Of a stretch of 25,215 nt of DNA, positions 1 through 8,189 are shown one piece after another. The position numbers were made by a program, and so were the translations under genes. The first letter of the stretch is position 1. Each line of letters starts with the position of its first letter. Source of the DNA: Malikia sp041190985 (GTDB lineage Bacteria > Pseudomonadota > Gammaproteobacteria > Burkholderiales > Burkholderiaceae_C); contig JBEEPT010000124.1 of the NCBI GenBank assembly GCA_041190985.1, forward strand, positions 1-25,215, written 5' to 3'. The notes under the pieces are model-generated. The model did not search any database. It worked only from the letters and a program-made list of their open reading frames with translations, and was not told where the DNA came from.

Positions 1-2
1 CC

Positions 3-1169
3 AGCCTGGTGGTGCTGGACACGAACAGCAAATTCGAGCCGGTGATCGGCAACCCGGGCGACGGCGCCAGCCCGAGCTGCGCACTGGTCGACGAGTACCA
101 CGAGCACACCAGCAGCGAGCTGTACGACACCATGCGCACCGGCATGGGCGCGCGCCGCCAGCCGCTGCTGCTGATGATCACCACCGCCGGCAGCAACATC
201 GGCGGCCCGTGCTACCAGCACCAGGTGGAGCTGCAGAAGATGCTGGAAGGCGTGCAGGTCGACGAGATCCGCTTCGGCATCGTCTACGGCATCGACGCCG
301 GCGACGACTGGACGCAGCCCGAGGCGCTGATCAAGGCCAACCCCAACTTCGGCGTGTCGGTGTTCGAGGACTTCCTGCTGACCGCACAGCTCGAGGCCGT
401 GCGCGACCCGCGCAAGGCGGCCGTGTTCAAGACCAAGCACCTCAACGTGTGGGTGGCCGCGGCGTCGCCTTGGCTGAACCTGGAGAACCTGCAGCGCTGC
501 GCCGACCCGGCGCTCAACGCCGAGGACTTCCGCGGCGAGACCTGCTGGACCGGCACCGACCTGGCCAGCAAGAACGACATCGCCAGCAAGGCCAAGGTGT
601 TCCGCCGCGAGATCGCCGGCGAGTGGCACTACTACGCCTTCACCCGTAACTGGCTGCCCCAGGCCGCCGTGCAGAAGCCGGAAAACGGCCACTACCAGGC
701 CTGGGTCGATCAGGGCCACCTGGTGCAGACGTCTGGAAACATGATCGACCTGCGCCAGATCCAGGAAGACATCGAGGCCGACAGCGAGCTGCACGTAGTG
801 GCCGAGGTGGCGATGGACGCCTGGGGCAGCCGCGAGATCTCGCCGGCGCTGCAGGCCGGCGGCTTCGAGGTGGTCGACGTGCCGATGACCACCAAGAACC
901 TCAGCGAGCCGATGAAGCTGGTCGCCGCGCTGGTGGACGCCGGGCGCTTCCACTTCCAGCCCAACCTGGCCACCGTGTGGATGCTGGCCAACGTCGAGGT
1001 GTTCGAGGACCGCAACGAGAACATCTTCCCGCGCAAGAGCAAGGCCGAGAACAAGATCGACGCCGCGATCGCCATCATCCTGGCGATGGGGCGGGCGATG
1101 GTGGGCGTCGACAACTCCGGACAGCACTCGCAGGCCTTCGTCAACCTCAACGCCGAGGCCACCGCATGA
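3..1169 (+). CDS. Phage terminase large subunit (5' partial)
   Basis: C-terminal 388 residues of a large terminase, the ATP-driven motor and nuclease that cuts and packages phage DNA at the portal. The reading frame is open at the window edge, so the N-terminal Walker A ATPase part lies outside. Visible are a Walker B-like LVDEYHEH, a following MITTAGSN coupling motif, and the RNase H-like nuclease half with GTDLASKNDIA (probable first catalytic Asp), AMDAWGSREI, and a late NKIDAAIAI segment typical of the last acidic nuclease residue. The set resembles Terminase_1 (HK97-type) enzymes. The stop overlaps the portal start (ATGA), as expected for a packaging-head operon. The family call is from motifs seen; the packaging strategy (cos or pac) cannot be judged. 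Confidence 0.93.
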   Translation, partial: SLVVLDTNSKFEPVIGNPGDGASPSCALVDEYHEHTSSELYDTMRTGMGARRQPLLLMITTAGSNIGGPCYQHQVELQKMLEGVQVDEIRFGIVYGIDAGDDWTQPEALIKANPNFGVSVFEDFLLTAQLEAVRDPRKAAVFKTKHLNVWVAAASPWLNLENLQRCADPALNAEDFRGETCWTGTDLASKNDIASKAKVFRREIAGEWHYYAFTRNWLPQAAVQKPENGHYQAWVDQGHLVQTSGNMIDLRQIQEDIEADSELHVVAEVAMDAWGSREISPALQAGGFEVVDVPMTTKNLSEPMKLVAALVDAGRFHFQPNLATVWMLANVEVFEDRNENIFPRKSKAENKIDAAIAIILAMGRAMVGVDNSGQHSQAFVNLNAEATA

Positions 1170-2488
1170 GCGCCCGCACCTTCGACCTGCAGGCGCGCCA
1201 GCACAGCAGCTCGGTGCTGGCCAACTTCCTGGCTGGCCGCCAAGGCGCCGTCGAGCGCGCCGGCATCGTGCCTGCTGTGCGCAACGGCACCCTCACGGCG
1301 GTCAGCAGCGACAACGACGCCATGCGCGCCCTGTTCCAGCCGCTTGGCAGCTCCAGCGGATATGCCGTCACCGACAGCACCGCCATGATGGTCAGCACGG
1401 TGTACGCGTGCCTGAGCAAGCTGGCCGGCGCCGTGGTCCAGCTGCCGATCCACCAGTACCGCGTGAACAACAGCGGCGAGCGCGAGCGCATGAGCCCGAC
1501 GCCGCTGTGGTGGCTGCTGAACGAGGAACCCCACGACGCCTGGACCAGCGCCAGCTGGAAGGACTGGATCGTCAAGTGCTGGGGCCTGCGTGGCGACCAG
1601 TTCACCCGCATCGTGCGCGACACCCGCGCCAGCGCCGGCGGCGCCGTCACCGGCTTGCTGCCGCTGCACCCCGACTGCGTGGCGGTGCGCCGCAACGGCT
1701 ACCGCCTGGCCTACGACGTGTACGACGTGGCCACCGGCAAGCAGTACAGCCTGGACCAGGACGACATGCTGCACTTCCCGGGCTTCGGCTTCGACGGCGT
1801 GCGCTCGATGAGCGTGGTGCAGTGGGCGGCGCGCAATGCGGTGGGCAACTCGCTGGCCGCGGCCGAGTACATGGGCCGCACCATCGGCGACGGCGCCATG
1901 CCGCAGATCGCGCTCACCTACCCGAACAGCCTGAACGAGAAGCAGGCGGCGGATCTGCGCGCCAGTTTCGTGGCCACCTACATGGTCGGGCCATCGGCGC
2001 GCAAGCTGCCGCTGGTGCTGACGCAGGGCGGCAAGGTCGATCCGCTGAGCATCAACCCGGTGGACATGGAGCTGCTGGCCAGCCGCCGCTTCGAGAAAGA
2101 GGACATCTGCCAGGCTTTCGGCGTGCCGCCGGTGATGATCGGCGAGAACGAGAAGACCAGCAGCTGGGGCACCGGCGTCGAGCAGATCACGCTCGGCTTC
2201 GTGCGCTTCACCCTGGCGCCGATGCTGTGCCGCTGGGAAGAAGAGCTCAACCGCAAGCTGTTCCGCCGCGCCGGCCAGTTCGTCGAGTTCAGCCTGGACG
2301 CGCTGCTGCGCGGTGACAGCAAGGCCAAGGCCGAGAGCTTCCGCGCTGGTCTCGGCGGGCCCGGTACCGGCGACGGCTACTACACCGTGAACGAGATCCG
2401 CAAGCTCGAAAACATGCCGCCTATCGAGGGCGGCGATCAGCCGTACCGCGCGCCGCGCGACCCCGGCCCAACCGGAGCACCCGCATGA
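1166..2488 (+). CDS. Phage portal protein, HK97 family
   Basis: A 440-residue portal, the dodecameric ring at one capsid vertex through which DNA passes and on which head and tail connect. The start is the ATG overlapping the terminase stop. Typical family features seen: an N-terminal AMMVSTVYACLSKLAGAVVQLP helix region, a middle domain with the DMLHFPGFGFDGV strand-turn, and the late segment SRRFEKEDICQAFGVPPVMIG followed by EQITLGFVRFTLAPMLCRWEEELNRKL, close to the HK97 portal consensus. The length is normal for the family. The Pro-rich C terminus ends at the ATGA junction with the protease gene, so the two genes are probably translationally coupled. Confidence 0.95.
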   Translation: MSARTFDLQARQHSSSVLANFLAGRQGAVERAGIVPAVRNGTLTAVSSDNDAMRALFQPLGSSSGYAVTDSTAMMVSTVYACLSKLAGAVVQLPIHQYRVNNSGERERMSPTPLWWLLNEEPHDAWTSASWKDWIVKCWGLRGDQFTRIVRDTRASAGGAVTGLLPLHPDCVAVRRNGYRLAYDVYDVATGKQYSLDQDDMLHFPGFGFDGVRSMSVVQWAARNAVGNSLAAAEYMGRTIGDGAMPQIALTYPNSLNEKQAADLRASFVATYMVGPSARKLPLVLTQGGKVDPLSINPVDMELLASRRFEKEDICQAFGVPPVMIGENEKTSSWGTGVEQITLGFVRFTLAPMLCRWEEELNRKLFRRAGQFVEFSLDALLRGDSKAKAESFRAGLGGPGTGDGYYTVNEIRKLENMPPIEGGDQPYRAPRDPGPTGAPA

Positions 2489-3216
2489 AACCCCTCAACA
2501 AGCTGATGCAGCTGCTTCGCGACAACGCCCGCGCCGAAGGCCAGCCCAGCATCCGCATGGACAGTACTGCCGACGGCGCGCACATCTACGTGTACGACGT
2601 CATCGACGCCTGGTGGGGCGCCAGCGCATCGGCGCTGATCGAGGCCCTGGCCGGCGTGGGAGACCAAACGGTGCATCTGCACATCAACAGCCCCGGCGGC
2701 GACGTGTTCGAAGCGCGGGCCATGGCCAGCGCCATCGTCGCGCACCCGGGCCAGGTCATCAGTCACATCGACGGCATGGCCGCCAGCGCGGCCACCTACC
2801 TGGCGCTGGCCGCCAGCGAGGTGCGCATGACCGAAGGCGGCCTGTTCATGATCCACAACAGCTGGACGCTGGCCTACGGCAACAAGAACGAGCTGCGCGC
2901 CACCGCGGATCTGCTGGACAAGATCGACGGCACGATCACCAACGACTACACCAAGCGCACCGGCGCCAGCGCCGACCAGGTGCGCGCGTGGATGGATGCC
3001 GAAACGTGGTTCACCGCGCAGGAAGCGCTAGACCACAAGTTCATCGACGCCATCGACCCGGCCAGCAAGAAGGAACAGGCGCGCTGGAACCTGAGCGCCT
3101 ACGCCAACGCACCGCAGCTGTCGCAGCCCGAAGAGCCGCCGCTCGAGCAGCTGCTGCAGGCCCACCAGCACCGCCGCAACCGCGTCACCGCGCTGTTCGG
3201 CGCCAACCGCATCTGA
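2485..3216 (+). CDS. ClpP-like head maturation protease (S14 family)
   Basis: A 243-residue serine protease of the phage ClpP-like class, which removes the scaffold part of the capsid protein during prohead assembly. Residues about 65-75 hold the oxyanion-strand motif HINSPGGDVF. The likely catalytic triad is S101 (GMAASAAT), H124 (MIHNSW) and D171 (MDAETWFTAQEAL). The C terminus after about residue 205 is Gln/Glu/Pro-rich and may be removed or act in scaffolding. The start overlaps the portal stop (ATGA). Position directly before the capsid gene supports the role. Triad assignment is by motif spacing, not alignment. Confidence 0.93.
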   Translation: MKPLNKLMQLLRDNARAEGQPSIRMDSTADGAHIYVYDVIDAWWGASASALIEALAGVGDQTVHLHINSPGGDVFEARAMASAIVAHPGQVISHIDGMAASAATYLALAASEVRMTEGGLFMIHNSWTLAYGNKNELRATADLLDKIDGTITNDYTKRTGASADQVRAWMDAETWFTAQEALDHKFIDAIDPASKKEQARWNLSAYANAPQLSQPEEPPLEQLLQAHQHRRNRVTALFGANRI

Positions 3217-3235
3217 CGCATCCCGCGTCGATACC

Positions 3236-3258
3236 GCCGCCCTCGGGCGGCTTTTTTT
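3236..3258 (+). terminator. Terminator-like hairpin before capsid gene
   Basis: A perfect 6-bp stem (GCCGCC/GGCGGC, 3236-3251) with a CTCG loop is followed by seven T. It sits between the protease stop and the capsid gene, 26 bases before the capsid ATG. It fits a rho-independent terminator or an RNA-processing/stabilising hairpin at the 5' end of the capsid message. The late operon must be read through it if only one promoter exists, so it is probably partial. Confidence 0.75.
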
Positions 3259-3283
3259 CGTCATCACTGAAAGGACTCACACC

Positions 3284-4522
3284 ATGACGAGCATCCAAGC
3301 CCTGCGGGAGCGTCTCGCAGCATTGAACAAGAAGATGAACCACCTGCTGGCCGAGAAGGGCGCGCAGGTCTGGAGCAAGGAAGACCAGGCCATCTTCGAC
3401 GCCGACAGCGACGAAGCCGAGCGCCTGCAGCGCCAGATCGAGGCGCACCAGAAGCAGCTGGACGCCGAGCGCGAATCGCGCTTCGACGACGCCCAGCAGC
3501 TGGACCCGGTCAAGGCCAAGAAGACCGAGCTGCGCGAAGGCCTGGAGATCTTCCTGCGCAAGAGCGCCCGGGAGATGAGCCACGAAGAGGCGCTCAAGGT
3601 GCGCAACACCATGAGCACCACCACCGGCTCGGAAGGTGGCTTCACCGTGCAGACCCTGGTCGCGTCGGAGCTGGTCGACCTGCTCAAGGCCTACGGCTTC
3701 ATGCGCAAGGTCGCCAGCCAGATCACCACCGAGAACGGCGCCGACCTGAGCTACCCGACCACGGATGGCACGGGTGAGGTGGGCGAACTGGTGGCGCAGA
3801 ACGTCCAGGCCGCTACCGCCGATCCGGTGTTTGCGACCCGCGCGCTGAACACCTTCAAGTACGGCAGCAAGACGATCACCATCCCGATCGAACTGCTGCA
3901 GGACACCAGCATCGACATCATCGGCCTGGTAAACCAGCGCGTGCGCGACCGCATCGGCCGCATCATGAACCAGCACTTCACCACCGGCACCGGCTCGGGC
4001 CAGCCGACCGGCATGGTGACGGCTGCGTCGGTGGGCAAGACCGGCACCACCGGCCAGACGCTCACCATCATCTACGACGACCTGGTGGACATCATCGACT
4101 CGCTCGATGCGGCCTACCTGGACACGCCGATCACCACGCCGCAGCTGCCCGGCACCGAGCCGGGCTGGATGATGTCGCAGACGATGCGCCGCGTGATCCG
4201 CAAGATCAAGGACACCGCCGGCCGGCCCATCTGGTCACCCAGCTACGACGAGGGCTTCACCTCGGGGCTGGTCGATCGCCTGCTGGGCTACCAGGTGTAC
4301 CTGAACAACGACCTGGCGGTGCCTGCGGCCAACACCAAGTCGCTGGCGTTCGGCAACTTCCACAAGTACATGATCCGCGACGCCATGCAGGTGCAGCTGT
4401 TCCGCTTCGACGACAGCCCGTTCGTCAGCAAGGGCCAGATCGGCTTCCTGGCGTGGGCCCGCGCGGGCGGCAACCTGCTCGACGTCAACGCGGTGAAGCT
4501 GTACCAGCACAGCGCCACCTGA
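3284..4522 (+). CDS. Major capsid protein, HK97 fold
   Basis: A 412-residue capsid protein. Residues 1-105 are charged and heptad-like (LRERLAALNKKMNHLLAEK, then RLQRQIEAHQKQLDAERE). They match the coiled-coil delta/scaffold domain that the upstream protease would remove. The HK97 core begins near residue 106 (VRNTMSTTTGSEGGFTVQ) and runs with typical segments LVDLLKAYGFMRKVAS, ELLQDTSIDI and DRIGRIMNQHFTTGTGSGQPTG, ending in a C-terminal FLAWARAGGNLLDVNAVKLYQ strand. A ribosome binding site GAAAGGA lies ahead of the ATG. The gene is bracketed by hairpins on both sides. Cleavage near residue 105 is inferred from family knowledge. Confidence 0.96.
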   Translation: MTSIQALRERLAALNKKMNHLLAEKGAQVWSKEDQAIFDADSDEAERLQRQIEAHQKQLDAERESRFDDAQQLDPVKAKKTELREGLEIFLRKSAREMSHEEALKVRNTMSTTTGSEGGFTVQTLVASELVDLLKAYGFMRKVASQITTENGADLSYPTTDGTGEVGELVAQNVQAATADPVFATRALNTFKYGSKTITIPIELLQDTSIDIIGLVNQRVRDRIGRIMNQHFTTGTGSGQPTGMVTAASVGKTGTTGQTLTIIYDDLVDIIDSLDAAYLDTPITTPQLPGTEPGWMMSQTMRRVIRKIKDTAGRPIWSPSYDEGFTSGLVDRLLGYQVYLNNDLAVPAANTKSLAFGNFHKYMIRDAMQVQLFRFDDSPFVSKGQIGFLAWARAGGNLLDVNAVKLYQHSAT

Positions 4523-4540
4523 TCGTCAACCGACGCACGC

Positions 4541-4573
4541 AACGGCCCCGGCGCCACAAGCCCGGGGCCGTTT
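4541..4573 (+). terminator. Terminator-like hairpin after capsid gene
   Basis: An 11-bp GC-rich inverted repeat (AACGGCCCCGG / CCGGGGCCGTT) with a 10-base loop, and only a short T run (TTTCCGTT). It stands 18 bases after the capsid stop. It may be a weak terminator or protect the 3' end of the capsid mRNA. Confidence 0.65.
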
Positions 4574-4598
4574 CCGTTCGTCCTAACGGAGCAAGCAC

Positions 4599-4847
4599 AT
4601 GAGCAAGAAGCACGACCAGGCCGCAGCCGACCAGGCCGCAGCCGACCAGGCCGCAGTCGACCAGGCCGCAGCCAATCAAGCCGCCTCGCCCGCCCTCGTG
4701 AAGGCCCGCGTGATCTTCGCCGGCCCCTGGGGCGCGATGGACCAGGTCGTCCAGGTCACGCCGGCCGAGGCCGAAGCCGGCCGCCTGGCCGGCGAGCTGG
4801 ACGACGACCCGGGCGCCGTGGCCTACGCCGAATCCCTGGCCACCTGA
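4599..4847 (+). CDS. Small protein with DQAAA pentapeptide repeats
   Basis: An 82-residue protein following the capsid gene, with a ribosome binding site (ACGGAGC) before the ATG. Residues 5-30 are made of repeated DQAAA units encoded by a 15-bp tandem repeat. The rest (about 33-82) is a compact domain starting VKARVIFAGPWGAMDQVVQVTPAEAEAG and rich in acidic residues and alanine. Position between capsid and decoration/fibre genes suggests a virion or assembly role, but no family was recognised. The FAGPWG stretch echoes the LLGPWG near the start of the next gene, hinting at a shared small N-terminal module. Function unknown. Confidence 0.72.
   Translation: MSKKHDQAAADQAAADQAAVDQAAANQAASPALVKARVIFAGPWGAMDQVVQVTPAEAEAGRLAGELDDDPGAVAYAESLAT
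4614..4688 (+). repeat. 15-bp tandem repeat inside gene (4 copies + 1 decayed)
   Basis: Unit GACCAGGCCGCAGCC occurs at 4614, 4629, 4644 (one change) and 4659, with a decayed fifth copy from 4674. Each unit encodes DQAAA or DQAAV, so copy-number change keeps the reading frame. Confidence 0.9.
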
Positions 4848-4867
4848 CTGCCTGAAGGAGCTGCGCC

Positions 4868-5488
4868 ATGACCGTCAAACTGCTCGGCCCGTGGGGTACG
4901 CAGCCCGCCGGGACGCTGTACACCACCGATGCCACAACCGAGGCCGCGATGATCTCGGCCAAGGTGGCGACCTCGGATCTGACGGGCGGGGTGGTGTACG
5001 TGCCGCCGGGTGGGGCGACGGCGCCGGCTGCTGGTGGCGCATTTCTTGGCCAGGTGGCCTCGCAAGCGGCCATGCTGGCTTTGTCCGCCGCGCAGGGCGC
5101 CTACTGCTACCGCAGCGACACCGCCACCTTCTGGGACTGCATCAGCACGGCCGCGGCGGGCACCATCGCTGGCTGGTCTGAGCGCGGCGTCGACGCTGCA
5201 TCGGCGCAGCCCTTCCAGTTTTCTGGGGCTGGCACCTACCCGGTTGCACTTGGTCCGGGTCGAGTGCTCGGCATCCATCTGTCGACCAGCGTCAACGCCG
5301 GCAGCGTCACGGTCTACGACAACACCGTGGCGAGTGCGCCTGTGGTGCTGGCGACGGTAAGCACAGTGGCGGGCAACAACGTCAGCATCCCGATCGGCCC
5401 GCCCGGTGTCGGCGCCGTGGTGTCCACGGGCATCGTGCTCGTGGTGGTCGGTGCCAATGTGGGCGCCCTGTACTACGGGGAGTCCTGA
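4868..5488 (+). CDS. Putative head decoration/fibre protein
   Basis: A 206-residue protein starting MTVKLLGPWGTQPAG after an AAGGAG site. Residues about 55-90 carry a segment (ASQAAMLALSAAQGAYCYRSDT) of the type found in phage head or tail fibre stems, where sequences such as AAMLAL repeat before a beta-rich tip. The C-terminal 110 residues are Gly/Ala/Val/Ser-rich and beta-prone. Position right after the capsid protein and before a beta-helix protein suggests a capsid-surface fibre or decoration role. The assignment is inference from context and composition. Confidence 0.65.
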   Translation: MTVKLLGPWGTQPAGTLYTTDATTEAAMISAKVATSDLTGGVVYVPPGGATAPAAGGAFLGQVASQAAMLALSAAQGAYCYRSDTATFWDCISTAAAGTIAGWSERGVDAASAQPFQFSGAGTYPVALGPGRVLGIHLSTSVNAGSVTVYDNTVASAPVVLATVSTVAGNNVSIPIGPPGVGAVVSTGIVLVVVGANVGALYYGES

Positions 5489-5490
5489 TC

Positions 5491-7260
5491 ATGGGCGTCA
5501 AGTACTGGGTGGCGAAATCCGGCGGCTGGAGCGGCCCGACCGGGCTGGGCACTGAGGCGTCGCCATACCTCGGCGCCATCGCAGTGCGCAACGCCCTCGG
5601 CACTGGCATCGTCGCCGGCGACACCGTCATCTTCATGGGCGAATACGGCCCGGTGCTGCTGGCCGAGATCGTCGCCGACTTCGGCATCGGCTCCAACTAC
5701 ACGATCTCGACCGCAATCACGCGCACCAGCAACTTCCCGGCGCCCGGCAACGTCGCTTGCCGCGGTGGCGTGTTGTTCGGCACGCAGTCCGGCTCTGGCA
5801 GCAACTGCGTCGGCGTGACATTTGAGTTCCGCGGCCCGTACCCGTGGCACATCGATGCACGCGGGGCGACGACCAACGCCGAGCGAATGATGGCGGCGCT
5901 GTGCGTTCAGGGCTCGGGCAATACGGTTCGCGGGTTGCGAGTCGCTGCACCCAACTGGAACTACATCGCCGCCGGCCGCATCGCCGGAGTCGGTACCTTC
6001 GCCGACGAGGCAAGCTGGGAAAACTTCGGCCTGCTGATGTGGGGCGCGGTGGGCAGCACGACCGAAGACTGCGTCGGGTGGGGCAGCAACGGCTGGGGTC
6101 GGTCTGCGATCCACATCGCCTACAGCACCACGTCGAGCCAGGCCATCGGTGCCACGACCACGCGCGTGCGGCGCAACGAGGGCTATGGCGCGATGAACGG
6201 CGTGTACATCGAGGCCAACTCGACCCTGCTCGCCGGAGACGGCAGCCAGCGCGCCCACTACGCGCCGGCAGCTGGCTCGGTGATCAGCGCCACTGACAAC
6301 AAGGGCCACGACTGCCGGTGGGGCGACAACCTGGCCACGCCAGCCGTAAACAACGCGCTGTATCACGGCAACGGCATGCTGCTGACCAATTTCATCGGCA
6401 GCGGGTCGCTGATCGAGTCGCGCTGGAATGAGATCTACGGCACCTGCCAGGACGGGCACGAATGCATCGGGTCCAACATCATGGTGGCTGACCTGTATGT
6501 GCACGATTTGAACCCCGGCAAGACGCAAGCCGATACCTTCGACCGCTGGGTGAACAGCGCCGGCACTTGGACGCTGGCAAGCAATCCCATCATCGGCGAC
6601 GCGATCAAACTTGGCTTACTCGGATACGCCGGAAACGTCAGCGACGAAGTGTGGCTTGCGGCGTTGGGCACGCCTGCGGGCTCACAGAACATCGACTCGG
6701 CTCGAAACCTCTGCTTGCGCAATAGGGTTGTCAACACCACGGGCTACGGCATCACTTGCAACGGTTCCCACGGCATGGTGATCGCTGCAAACGAAATTTT
6801 GAACAGCGATGTGGGCGTAAATGTCCGCGACTACGGAGCGACCAACGCAGAAGGCCAGAACTTCCTGCTGAATAACTATCTCAACGGGCGCACATCTGGC
6901 TTGCAGATGTTCGGTTACGGCCGCGTCTATGCGTACAACAACATCTTCGACGGCCCCAATGCAGCCGGTGGAGCCATCAAGATGGTCGGCGCGGCTGCCG
7001 CCAAGCTGTACGGCTCCAAGAACCTGGCCCGGCACGGCCAGATTACCGTCTCGGGATCGAACCAGAACCTGCTGACAGACACGATCACATCGTCGACCAT
7101 GGACTATGTGGCCGGCGTGGGCCCCACCGTGGGCGGCAACTGCGACGGCGCTGGCAATTGGCTCGGCATCGTCGGTGCTCGCGTGCCGGCGGCGTGGCGG
7201 GACATCAACAACCGCAAGTGGCGGGCCACCCGCGTGCCACTTGGCCCTCGCGGGTTGTAG
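5491..7260 (+). CDS. Large beta-helix (pectate-lyase-like) virion protein
   Basis: A 589-residue protein beginning MGVKYWVAKSGGWSGPTG, a common opening in right-handed parallel beta-helix proteins. From about residue 110 onward it has regularly spaced short beta strands and Asn/Gly turns (GNTVRGLRV, NRVVNTTGYGITCNGSHGMVIAANEI, YAYNNIFDG), the pattern of PbH1-type repeats in pectate-lyase-like folds and phage depolymerases. It lies inside the head-connector block rather than with tail fibres. Together with the preceding gene it may form a capsid-borne fibre or glycan-binding/cleaving protein. No catalytic residues could be assigned. Codon use between about 6480 and 7100 looks less GC-biased than its neighbours, suggesting acquisition. 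Confidence 0.72.
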   Translation: MGVKYWVAKSGGWSGPTGLGTEASPYLGAIAVRNALGTGIVAGDTVIFMGEYGPVLLAEIVADFGIGSNYTISTAITRTSNFPAPGNVACRGGVLFGTQSGSGSNCVGVTFEFRGPYPWHIDARGATTNAERMMAALCVQGSGNTVRGLRVAAPNWNYIAAGRIAGVGTFADEASWENFGLLMWGAVGSTTEDCVGWGSNGWGRSAIHIAYSTTSSQAIGATTTRVRRNEGYGAMNGVYIEANSTLLAGDGSQRAHYAPAAGSVISATDNKGHDCRWGDNLATPAVNNALYHGNGMLLTNFIGSGSLIESRWNEIYGTCQDGHECIGSNIMVADLYVHDLNPGKTQADTFDRWVNSAGTWTLASNPIIGDAIKLGLLGYAGNVSDEVWLAALGTPAGSQNIDSARNLCLRNRVVNTTGYGITCNGSHGMVIAANEILNSDVGVNVRDYGATNAEGQNFLLNNYLNGRTSGLQMFGYGRVYAYNNIFDGPNAAGGAIKMVGAAAAKLYGSKNLARHGQITVSGSNQNLLTDTITSSTMDYVAGVGPTVGGNCDGAGNWLGIVGARVPAAWRDINNRKWRATRVPLGPRGL

Positions 7261-7263
7261 TCC

Positions 7264-7833
7264 ATGTACCCGCTCACCGCCCCCACCGCCGAGCCCGTCA
7301 CCGTCAGCCAGGCCAAGGCCGCGCTGCGCATCGACGACACGCGCTTCGACTCGCTGCTGCCGGGCCTGATCACCAGCGCCCGCGCAGTGGCCGAGCAGGA
7401 GACCGGCCGCCAGCTGGTCGAGCAGACCTGGCGCATCGAGCTGCCCGACTGGCCGGCGTCGACCGATGTCATCCCGATCTATCGCGCCACCGCCGCGGCC
7501 GTCAGCTACTGGAACGGCAGCACCTGGCCCACGCTGGCCACCAACCTCTACGCCTACGCGCCCGACGACATCACCGGCAACGGCACCAGCCTGGCGCCGG
7601 CGCTGAACACCAGCTGGCCCACGCTGGTCGACATCGCGATCGGCCCGCGCGTGCGCATCGACCTGACGGCCGGCGTGGTCGCGGCGCAGGCATCCACCGT
7701 GCCGGCCGGCATCCAGACCTTCATCGTCGCGTTGGTCGGTCAGCTGATCCAGTCGCCCGAGCTGAGCGCCCAGGCTGCCGTGCAGGCGCACCCGCTGCTG
7801 GCCAGGTTGCTCGATCCGTGGAGGCTGTACTGA
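7264..7833 (+). CDS. Head-tail connector (phiE125 gp8 / HK97 gp6-like)
   Basis: A 189-residue protein starting MYPLTAPTAEPVTVSQAKAALRID, the typical opening of phiE125 gp8 family connectors. It has a helical N terminus (LLPGLITSARAVAEQETGRQLVEQTW), a beta-rich middle, and a C-terminal helical segment (GIQTFIVALVGQLIQSPE). These proteins form the ring below the portal. The start lies only 3 bases after the previous stop with a weak ribosome binding site, so coupling is likely. The stop overlaps the next start. Confidence 0.88.
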   Translation: MYPLTAPTAEPVTVSQAKAALRIDDTRFDSLLPGLITSARAVAEQETGRQLVEQTWRIELPDWPASTDVIPIYRATAAAVSYWNGSTWPTLATNLYAYAPDDITGNGTSLAPALNTSWPTLVDIAIGPRVRIDLTAGVVAAQASTVPAGIQTFIVALVGQLIQSPELSAQAAVQAHPLLARLLDPWRLY

Positions 7834-8189
7834 TGGCCACCGGTCCCACCGCCATGCACGCCGGCAAGCTGCGCGAGCGCATCAGCTTCCTGGTGCAGGC
7901 GTCTGGACAAGACGCGCTCGGCCAGCCCAACGGTGCCTGGGCCGCCGCTCCCAGCACGCCCGATGTCTGGGCGCACAACGCCGGCGTCAGCAGCCGCGAC
8001 ATCGCCCACGGGGCGGCGCATTCGGCCACGGTCGACGCCAAGTGGATCATCCGCGCCCGCAGCGACGTGCTGCCCACCTGGCGCGTGAGCTGGAAGGGCG
8101 TGCTGTACGACATCGTCGGCCACCCCACGCTGCTGTCGGGCAGCGAAGAATGGCTCGAGATCCGCGGCCGCAAGGTGCTGACGGTATGA
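7833..8189 (+). CDS. Phage head-tail adaptor (SPP1 gp16-like)
   Basis: A 118-residue protein with the layout of the head-tail joining family: MHAGKLRERISFLVQ at the N terminus, a WAAAPSTPDVWAHNAGVSSRD centre, and the strand-rich end WKGVLYDIVGHPTLLSGSEEWLEIRGRKV. It would close the connector and dock the tail. The ATG overlaps the previous TGA, and its own stop overlaps the next ATG. Confidence 0.88.
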   Translation: MATGPTAMHAGKLRERISFLVQASGQDALGQPNGAWAAAPSTPDVWAHNAGVSSRDIAHGAAHSATVDAKWIIRARSDVLPTWRVSWKGVLYDIVGHPTLLSGSEEWLEIRGRKVLTV

